Shown here one piece after another: positions 6,530-11,698 of a stretch of DNA of 11,698 nt. Source of the stretch: Nitrospinota bacterium (GTDB lineage: Bacteria > Nitrospinota_A > JADGAW01); assembly GCA_015231815.1 (NCBI GenBank), contig JADGAW010000046.1:1-11698 (forward strand), read 5' to 3'. Each line of letters starts with the position of its first letter. The first letter of the stretch is position 1. Made by a program: the position numbers and the translations under genes. Below the pieces are notes generated by a model. The model was given only the letters and a program-made list of their open reading frames with translations. It was not told where the DNA came from and searched no databases.

Positions 6530-7828
6530 TTAGAAATCGAATTGTCCCCGCATACCAAAAACCGAGACATTTCTGTAGGTTGCACCACCATCAGCAGTAA
6601 CATAGTTAATATACTGGTAATTTGGTGTTAAATGAATTTGTGGAAACACTTCATAGTTGTAATAAACCTCAAAGTGTTTTTCGTTCTTTTGATTTCCGGC
6701 AAGCTTGTTATTAAAATTCAATGTACCATACGCTATACCAACATTATCGCCGTCTCTTCCCCAAAGTAAACCATTAAAATCAATACCTGCCATCCAGAGA
6801 ATTTCAACGTTTGTTCCTCCGGTATTAACTCCTTTTTCTGCTCGGGCGTACCGACCAAAAACTCCTACCCCATTAAGCAACTCCTGATCCGCACTTACCC
6901 CAATACCAGTATGTTCTGTAGAGCGTCCGTTTGCAATATTTATCTGACCACTTCTGTTATCCTGACTAATATAAACTCGGTAATTTCCATCATGACCAAA
7001 AAGATGAGGTTTAAAATTAATTTGAGCAACACTCATTAAATTGTTCATCAAGTCTCCAAAAGAGTTCGCTGCAACAACACCGGAGAGTTCAATATAATCA
7101 TTTAAGGCTAACTGAACGCCAATTCCTGGAGAATAATAGTTATTTACCTCCTGAAAGATAGAACCATACGAGCGAACAAACATTGCTGTTAGAAACTGAG
7201 CTGTTTCATCATTGGCATAGGCGTTCTCATCGAAAAAACCATTTGAATCTAATTTACCTGCAGTAACGGTAAGTTTTTCATCAAAAAAGGTACCGACCCA
7301 ATAGGCTCCTGAAATAGTAACATTTGTAAGTGAGCCAGCAGTTGTGTTGTAAGGATCGTAGTTTGGAGAGGAAACTGCACCCACACCCCCGACAATATCG
7401 TTTATATTGTCACCTTGTCCACCTTCTAAGTTAACAAAGAAACGATGATTTTCAGCAAGTCTTGCGTTAACAGAAAGATCAAATGTAAACGCAAATGCAG
7501 ACCTGTCTGTTGTTCCATTAACTCTGGAAAAATTACCATTTGTTCCCTGAACAACCCCTGTAACACCACCACTGAAACTCAGAGGATTATTTTCATTTCT
7601 TATATCAAGAATTGGAGAACTCTTCTCATCAACATTTGAGAGTTCTTCACTTCTTCCTTCAATATGGTTTACCTTGCTTTCAAGAGCTTTTCTTTTACCA
7701 ATTTCATTTTTTAAGAGAGACTTTAATTCCTGAATTTCCTTCTGCATCTCAGTTATATCACTTGCATGCGAAACAGATGACAACCCCAAAAGGAATAACG
7801 CTGAAAATAACCCAATTAATTTCTTCAT
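6530..7828 (-). CDS. OprB-like outer-membrane porin with N-terminal coiled coil
   Basis: The 432-residue precursor has a clear signal peptide (KK, hydrophobic core to about residue 18, likely cut after SHA at 22). A predicted coiled coil of about 35 residues (DITEMQKEIQELKSLLKNEI and onward) follows, then a linker, and from about residue 80 alternating aromatic/polar strands typical of a beta-barrel. Features such as SGAYWVGTFF, GRDGDNVGIAYG, EVYYNYEVFPQIHLTPNYQY and the terminal Phe of GMRGQFDF resemble the OprB carbohydrate-porin family and fit recognition by the BAM machinery. The start is supported by AGGGA 8 bases upstream. The gene begins 12 nt after the cbtA-like gene, placing it firmly in the cobalamin-riboswitch unit. 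Passage of cobalt or corrinoid across the outer membrane is therefore the inferred job; the fold alone would suggest a general or sugar porin. Confidence 0.85.
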   Translation of the reverse strand: MKKLIGLFSALFLLGLSSVSHASDITEMQKEIQELKSLLKNEIGKRKALESKVNHIEGRSEELSNVDEKSSPILDIRNENNPLSFSGGVTGVVQGTNGNFSRVNGTTDRSAFAFTFDLSVNARLAENHRFFVNLEGGQGDNINDIVGGVGAVSSPNYDPYNTTAGSLTNVTISGAYWVGTFFDEKLTVTAGKLDSNGFFDENAYANDETAQFLTAMFVRSYGSIFQEVNNYYSPGIGVQLALNDYIELSGVVAANSFGDLMNNLMSVAQINFKPHLFGHDGNYRVYISQDNRSGQINIANGRSTEHTGIGVSADQELLNGVGVFGRYARAEKGVNTGGTNVEILWMAGIDFNGLLWGRDGDNVGIAYGTLNFNNKLAGNQKNEKHFEVYYNYEVFPQIHLTPNYQYINYVTADGGATYRNVSVFGMRGQFDF

Positions 7829-7840
7829 AAAAAGTCCCTG

Positions 7841-8275
7841 TTACAGGTTAATAGTATTGATTAATTGGCGTATTTTATCACTTTTCCACAGTAAACCAAT
7901 GAATACACCCAAAAAAACACTGAGAATTAGACCCTGTAAGCTTTGTTCATTATGAAAATGGTATCTTTCTGGTGAAGTGCCGCTCAGTATCAAGCTGCAA
8001 ACAAAAAAGATTAACCATATGGCGGTTGAAAGAAAACCTCCCTTAAGAATTTCATTCTGAAAAGGGAGGTAATTTCTTATAACCGAATAAAGAGCTCCGG
8101 CCACAAGCCCAAGCCCCATTCCGGCAACACTAAAAGTAACAATTCCGTTAAAAAAAGAAAAATCGAACTCAAGAAGTTGGGTTATTGAGGAAATACATAG
8201 GGTAAAAATGCCCCATATGGCTCCTGCAATAACACCTGTAATAATTCCTCGTTGTAATTCAATTGTTCCTGCCAT
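7841..8275 (-). CDS. Short four-helix membrane protein in the cbtA position (CbtA-like or unassigned)
   Basis: With ATG at 8275 the protein has 144 residues and four likely membrane helices (about 10-30, 43-66, 79-98, 112-130). The second is glycine-rich (GMGLGLVAGALYS). A short RYHFHNE stretch (104-110) offers possible metal ligands between helices 3 and 4. The start lies 4 nt after the cbtB stop (TAATATCATG), so translation is probably coupled; earlier in-frame ATGs at 8329 and 8326 overlap cbtB and are rejected. Position and pairing with cbtB under a cobalamin riboswitch suggest the permease part of a Cbt-type cobalt transporter. CbtA proteins are, however, usually over 200 residues, and I see no decisive CbtA motif, so it may be a shortened or different partner. 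Confidence 0.75.
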   Translation of the reverse strand: MAGTIELQRGIITGVIAGAIWGIFTLCISSITQLLEFDFSFFNGIVTFSVAGMGLGLVAGALYSVIRNYLPFQNEILKGGFLSTAIWLIFFVCSLILSGTSPERYHFHNEQSLQGLILSVFLGVFIGLLWKSDKIRQLINTINL

Positions 8276-8279
8276 GATA

Positions 8280-8453
8280 TTAATGACAGGTAATACCAAC
8301 TGAGTGCCTGAAATCATGAAATGCATCATGCACTCCAGGAATTACCGAATCAGCACCAAAAACAACTGCAGTCACGAGAAATGCCACGCCAACAACCAAA
8401 AGGGTTGGTAATAAAACGCTGTTAACAGATTTATTGCTTACTTCTTTATTCAT
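8280..8453 (-). CDS. cbtB: Cobalt transporter subunit CbtB
   Basis: A 57-residue gene found by reading the minus strand below the riboswitch. The protein starts MNKEVSNKSVNS, has one membrane helix (about 13-34, LLPTLLVVGVAFLVTAVVFG), and ends HDAFHDFRHSVGITCH. This C-terminal histidine pattern (His42, His46, His50, His57, with Cys56) is the hallmark of CbtB, the small subunit predicted to bind cobalt for the CbtAB transporter. The ATG at 8453 has an excellent ribosome site, AAGGAG (8461-8466), 7 bases upstream. It is the first gene after the cobalamin riboswitch and the classical arrangement has cbtB directly before cbtA, as here. Identity rests on the C-terminal signature and on context. 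Confidence 0.88.
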   Translation of the reverse strand: MNKEVSNKSVNSVLLPTLLVVGVAFLVTAVVFGADSVIPGVHDAFHDFRHSVGITCH

Positions 8454-8555
8454 TGAGATACTCCTTCAATATGAGTTAATTTAAGAATAGGGTAAATTAC
8501 GATGAATACAACAAGAATGGTTACTCGTCCTCCTTTCCAAGAGAGTTAATAAAAT

Positions 8556-8695
8556 GTTTGTTTACGTTTTCTGGCTTGAGGCATAACCTACTATCCGCCT
8601 TCCCTTTCTTTTTGAGAAAAGTGGCATATGGATTTCGTATCCTCTTACAGCTGCTGGTCAGCGGTGGATTTTCACCACACTTCCGTAGCACAAAC
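8556..8695 (-). promoter_or_regulatory. Cobalamin riboswitch
   Basis: The minus strand carries the core landmarks in order: GTGGTGAAAATCCACCGCTG, then CCAGCAGCTGTAAGAGG, TGCCACT, GGGAAGGC, and a B12 box AAGCCAGAAAACGT. GTTTGT (8690-8695) and ACAAAC (8556-8561) can close the element as P1. The consensus GCAACTGTAA reads GCAGCTGTAA here and the B12 box ends less typically, but the overall order is unmistakable. It lies just below a TATAAT box and about 100 nt above cbtB. Adenosyl- or other cobalamin would be expected to switch off the cbtB-membrane protein-porin-cobO run. Confidence 0.93.
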
Positions 8696-8710
8696 TGAGT
8701 AATGGAAGAT

Positions 8711-8739
8711 ATTATACCTCCAACATCGTTGAGAAATTA
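8711..8739 (-). promoter_or_regulatory. Promoter of the cobalamin unit
   Basis: On the minus strand a perfect TATAAT (8711-8716) follows a weak -35 (TAATTT, 8734-8739) by 17 bases. The predicted start near 8704 lies just before the riboswitch P1 stem, exactly where it should be. Confidence 0.6.
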
Positions 8740-8767
8740 AAATAAAAATTAATGTTTTGAAAGGGAT

Positions 8768-8806
8768 TCTCTTCGAGAAGAGATAAGGTAAACATTTTTT
8801 ACCTTA
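8768..8806. repeat. Two small inverted repeats in the spacer
   Basis: TCTCTT-CGAG-AAGAGA (8768-8783) and TAAGGTAA-7 nt-TTACCTTA (8784-8806) lie back to back upstream of the cobalamin-unit promoter. Neither is followed by a proper T-run. The second shares the GGTAA/TTACC arms of the hairpins further right. Role unknown. Confidence 0.45.
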
Positions 8807-8851
8807 CATGAACTGGACAGGGGACTTTAGACCTATACTGGAATAATTCTT

Positions 8852-8883
8852 AAAAAGTGTAACAAGGTAAAAACCTTGTTACA
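8852..8883 (-). terminator. Rho-independent terminator after the acidic repeat gene
   Basis: TGTAACAAGGT and ACCTTGTTACA form a perfect 11-bp stem around a 4-base loop (8858-8883). On the minus strand it is followed by C and then five Ts (8856-8852). It ends the transcript of the minus-strand gene stopping at 9012, leaving an untranslated tail of about 130 nt, and insulates the cobalamin-unit promoter. Confidence 0.8.
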
Positions 8884-8909
8884 AATATTGAGTTTTGCTC
8901 GTGGAATGG

Positions 8910-8932
8910 GGTAATGACTTTACCGTTTTTTT
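8910..8932 (+). terminator. Terminator-like hairpin facing the plus strand
   Basis: GGTAA-TGACT-TTACC (8910-8924) is followed by G and seven Ts (8926-8932) on the plus strand. The stem is only 5 bp. No plus-strand gene is known to run into it, so it either ends a small unrecognised transcript or limits antisense transcription into the neighbouring gene. Apart from these hairpins I see no gene in 8454-9011. Confidence 0.35.
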
Positions 8933-9011
8933 GATACATTTTCCTTCACTATGTTCTCATGAAATTTGAAATTACAAGAACAGGTATTTCCAACTATTTT
9001 CAGGATAAGCA

Positions 9012-10655
9012 TTACTGTAACGTTTCTGATAAATCAAGGAGAAAACTTTCATCATTGAGCATTGCCTTTGGCTCGTTCGTAATTATATCTTCAATATCCT
9101 TCTTTTTTTTCTCTTCTTTACCTTCTTTGGCTGTTGACAAAATGGAATCTCTGTTCTCATTACTCTCTTCTTCGTCACTCTCTTCTATATTTTTTGCTGG
9201 AGAAAGGATACTTTCATCACTTGATTTCTTTTTTTTCTTTTCACCAGTTCTTTTAGCTCCTTTGGTGTTTGTATCTTCGTTGTCATTACCTTCTTCCTGA
9301 GATGCTGCTTCTGTTACCTCTTCTTCTTCATGTTCTTCGTCGAGGGAAAATTCTGCTAAGAATTCTTCATTCTCTTCTGATATTGCTTCCGATACCTCTT
9401 CTTCTTGATGTTCTTCATCAAGGGAAAACTCTGGCAAACCCTCTTCATCTTCCTGAGATTCTGTTTCTGCTACCTCAGTTTCTTCATCATTCTTTTCTCC
9501 AGCATTTGCTTTTTTGACAGCCATTTCATTTTCAGAGTCAACCTCATCTTTAATTGCATTTTTTATTTTGTTTATAAGATCCATCCCCTGACCAGATTCC
9601 TCTTTCTTCTCATCTTTTGCAAACGTCTTTTCATCAGATTCATCAGATTCATTAGAGCTCATTTTTTCCGAAGCAAAATCTATTGCATCATCAATTGCTG
9701 CTTCAGTTTCTCCATTAAATTTTTCATCTTCAATTCCGTCAACTTCTCCATCAGTTGATTCCATGCTAGCAGCCATTATTGAACTGTTTTCAATATTTTC
9801 TGCATCTTTATCTAAGTTTGGATCATGAACTTCATCAACAACTTCAAAAGAGCATGAAGAAATATTGACATCACCAGTAATTTTTAATGCATCCTTTAAC
9901 CTTTCTGTCATTCGCTCATCAGACTGGGTTATATCCTCGCAACTTTTAAGAACATGTTCATAGTCTGAGAGCAACACTCTTTCATCTTTCAGAATAACAC
10001 CAAGCTTCATCTTCGTGTTTTTAATCTGATCAGTGTAAATTGCATAATTTTTTTGAAGTTTGTTCTGGTGGGATTTACTGTTTCTCAGTTTATTTTCAAC
10101 ATCACTTTCAATTTTCAGAAGACGTTTTATTTCTGCATCAATATCTCCGATATCTTCCTGAAGTCTGCTAAAAAATAAATTAATTCCGTTGACATAATCA
10201 TCTTTACGGGAAAACATTAAACTAATATCTTCATTTGAAGCAGTTAATATTGGTTCAAAAACCTCCTCATAAAGTCTCAGGTAGCCTGTAAACATGGGCT
10301 TTTCCAGTTCGTTCTTTTGGGGAATACCACCTTTGATCAAGGTTTTATATATTTCTGCTAAAGCATCTTTACGACTGTTAAGTGCAGTTAGTTTCCGGTA
10401 AATTTTATGTTTGTTTTTTTCGTAAACCTCAATATTGTGAACAACTTTTTTGATTTTATTGAAGGCATCAATCTTTCCTTCTGAGAATTCTCTGATTTTA
10501 CTGTCGGTATTATTTCTTAATCTCTGAATTGCCCCAATTCCTTCCTGATAAGAATTAAAAAGAACTTCTAGGGCGACGAAAGTATCCACCCTCTTTTTAA
10601 AGGTTGTTTCTGCTCTTTGGTCAAGTTCTTGATAGAGTTTGTTATCTTCATTCAT
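9012..10655 (-). CDS. Unrecognised protein: helical N-terminal half, acidic repetitive C-terminal half
   Basis: I do not recognise this 547-residue protein. Residues 1-260 are rich in Lys, Glu and Leu with few Pro or Gly, and look helical with coiled-coil stretches (for example 165-235). No signal peptide or membrane helix is seen, so it is probably cytoplasmic. From about 270 to the end it is strongly acidic and low in complexity, hence probably disordered. It holds a 26-residue tandem repeat (402-453) built on EFSLDEEH and EEEV, a short Lys cluster (473-477), and three copies of a D-x-S-(I/F)-L motif (DESILSPAK at 480, DSILSTAK at 503, DESFLLDL at 535). The start has AAGGAG (10663-10668) 7 bases upstream of ATG. 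It lies 163 nt below the PilZ-like gene on the same strand and may be co-transcribed. A scaffold or regulatory partner role is speculation. Confidence 0.85.
   Translation of the reverse strand: MNEDNKLYQELDQRAETTFKKRVDTFVALEVLFNSYQEGIGAIQRLRNNTDSKIREFSEGKIDAFNKIKKVVHNIEVYEKNKHKIYRKLTALNSRKDALAEIYKTLIKGGIPQKNELEKPMFTGYLRLYEEVFEPILTASNEDISLMFSRKDDYVNGINLFFSRLQEDIGDIDAEIKRLLKIESDVENKLRNSKSHQNKLQKNYAIYTDQIKNTKMKLGVILKDERVLLSDYEHVLKSCEDITQSDERMTERLKDALKITGDVNISSCSFEVVDEVHDPNLDKDAENIENSSIMAASMESTDGEVDGIEDEKFNGETEAAIDDAIDFASEKMSSNESDESDEKTFAKDEKKEESGQGMDLINKIKNAIKDEVDSENEMAVKKANAGEKNDEETEVAETESQEDEEGLPEFSLDEEHQEEEVSEAISEENEEFLAEFSLDEEHEEEEVTEAASQEEGNDNEDTNTKGAKRTGEKKKKKSSDESILSPAKNIEESDEEESNENRDSILSTAKEGKEEKKKKDIEDIITNEPKAMLNDESFLLDLSETLQ
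9297..9452 (-). repeat. In-frame 78-nt tandem repeat, two full units
   Basis: Two 26-codon units encode residues 402-427 and 428-453 of the acidic protein, sharing EFSLDEEH then EEEV and EA. DNA similarity continues at the same 78-nt period into a degenerate third unit near 9457-9500 (EVAETESQ). The unit length is an exact multiple of three, so copy-number change would not break the frame. Confidence 0.8.
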
Positions 10656-10818
10656 AGGTTTTCTCCTTAAATTTCATATTTTTGACACTCGCATAGAGCA
10701 ATATGCATACCAGCTAAAAAACATGAAATAAAAAGCAGTTCATTCTTGGTAAATACTGAGGTAAAATCTCCTTACAACCCCCTTCTATAGAGTGATAACA
10801 GAGCTTTATTGCTCAAAA

Positions 10819-11697
10819 TCACTTAAAGCGTTTTAACTCCTGAACAATATTTCCATAGGTTTCTAGCCATAAAAGTCTTGCATCGGGATATCTTTTTAAA
10901 GGTTCCATCGACAATCCACAGTTCTTTCTTTGCTCATCAAAGAATATAATCAAAAGGTTTTGTATTAGAATGGTGTTTTCTTTAAAGTTCAACGTCAATT
11001 CACCAGTTAACCCGGCTCTAATATTTCCTTCTTCTGTTTGTGAGGTAATATCCAGCCCACACCCTTTTTCCCCAATATTTGTCACTTTACCTTTTATGGT
11101 CAAACTAGCAGAAGTAAAGGAGTATGAAAGGGGAAAATCAGAAGGTATTTCATGGCGAAAACCTAACCTCTTTTCATCGTAATTAAGTTGCATTGAAATA
11201 TCCAGATTAATTTCTTCTCTGATTTTTTTCAGTAACAGCCTGAAATACTCATCACTTTCCTCAAGGGCTTTTTGCTGAAATCCGTCTAACTGTTTGAGCC
11301 TTTTCATGAGCTCTTCACCTTTTAATGTATCAAGTTCTGTTTTTAATTCATCGGAAATAATTGGCTCATCACCTTTATCATCAACTTTTTCATCAGAGTT
11401 TTTTATAGTTTCGTTTTTCTTTGGCTTTCTAAAAAAGATAACGATAACAACAGCAATAAGAATGAAAACAATGAGCCAAGAGGGAAAAAGTGGTTTTGCT
11501 GCAACAGAAGAAACATCTTTATTCTGTTCTTTCTCTTGAGTTTTATCTTCTGCAGCTAAATTTCCTTCCTGTTCCATTATTTTCCGGGAAGCAATTTCTG
11601 CAGGCAAAGTTTCTTTCTGCTCCTTTTCTTCTTGGTGATCTATTTCAACGGGTTCTCTTACTTCCTCTTCTTCCTTTTTTACGTCAGCTTTAAAAAT
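10819..11697 (-). CDS. Membrane-anchored PilZ-like domain protein (5' end outside window)
   Basis: The frame is open from the right edge to the stop at 10819, giving at least 293 residues with the N-terminus cut; an internal TTG at 11607 is not a credible start. The visible protein begins with a very charged Glu/Lys-rich stretch, followed by one membrane helix (PSWLIVFILIAVVIVIFF), basic residues, an acidic linker and an amphipathic helical region. The C-terminal 120 residues look like a PilZ domain, which in other proteins binds cyclic di-GMP. RLGFR matches the RxxxR motif, and VTNIGEKGCGLDI sits where the (D/N)xSxxG motif belongs but has Gly in place of Ser, so binding may be weak or lost. 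The positive side of the helix suggests that the PilZ part is cytoplasmic. The gene precedes the acidic repeat protein and may form an operon with it. The PilZ call is by motif only. Confidence 0.65.
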   Translation of the reverse strand: MFKADVKKEEEEVREPVEIDHQEEKEQKETLPAEIASRKIMEQEGNLAAEDKTQEKEQNKDVSSVAAKPLFPSWLIVFILIAVVIVIFFRKPKKNETIKNSDEKVDDKGDEPIISDELKTELDTLKGEELMKRLKQLDGFQQKALEESDEYFRLLLKKIREEINLDISMQLNYDEKRLGFRHEIPSDFPLSYSFTSASLTIKGKVTNIGEKGCGLDITSQTEEGNIRAGLTGELTLNFKENTILIQNLLIIFFDEQRKNCGLSMEPLKRYPDARLLWLETYGNIVQELKRFK

Positions 11698-11698
11698 A

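Noticed and set aside
8276..8329. Earlier ATG starts (8329, 8326) for the cbtA-like protein
   Set aside because: They would overlap the end of cbtB in another frame; the ATG 4 nt after the cbtB stop is the natural start.
9297..9500. CRISPR-like array
   Set aside because: The periodic sequence is an in-frame 78-nt coding repeat without spacers or palindromic repeats.
8959..9758. Plus-strand open frames full of Ser, Phe and Leu opposite the acidic gene
   Set aside because: They mirror the Glu/Lys-rich codons of the real minus-strand gene and lack ribosome sites.
10681..10712. Plus-strand TTGACA as a promoter
   Set aside because: No acceptable -10 at 16-18 bases, and it would only drive antisense transcription into the PilZ-like gene.

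Overview
The window reads as accessory-to-housekeeping chromosome from a low-to-moderate GC, diderm (Gram-negative-type) bacterium. The diderm call rests on a signal-peptide-bearing protein of OprB-porin character that ends in Phe. Genes are densely packed in short co-directional runs. I cannot fix the phylum from sequence alone; an anammox-type planctomycete or another deep-branching low-GC diderm would fit, but this is only a guess.

Left part (1-3813, plus strand): the 3' end of a polytopic membrane protein resembling GT39-type glycosyltransferases, then a GH13 subfamily 18 glucoside phosphorylase and a HAD-IIB sucrose-phosphatase-like enzyme. The last two are 51 nt apart and probably form a small glucoside (sucrose, sucrose-phosphate or glucosylglycerate type) module. 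A palindromic operator-like site lies in the leader of the phosphorylase.

Middle (3845-5819): tRNA-Lys(UUU) with its own promoter and the tRNA-modifying enzyme MiaB on the minus strand, then a divergent gene for ribosomal protein bL28 of the four-cysteine, zinc-binding type. A very long imperfect hairpin (5701-5819) separates bL28 from the convergent cobalamin genes and looks like a bidirectional terminator.

Cobalamin unit (8739 down to 5832, minus strand): promoter, cobalamin riboswitch, cbtB (57 codons, easily missed because it is so short), a 144-residue membrane protein in the cbtA position, an OprB-like porin only 12 nt further on, and cobO (corrinoid adenosyltransferase). The layout suggests a B12-repressed cobalt or corrinoid uptake route from outer membrane to adenosylation. 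The porin is the unusual member. This is the most interesting part of the window.

Right part (8740-11698): a spacer with four inverted repeats including a good terminator, then two minus-strand genes of unknown role. One is a 547-residue protein with a helical N-terminal half and a highly acidic, internally repeated C-terminal half. The other is a membrane-anchored protein with a PilZ-like domain, cut by the right edge of the window.
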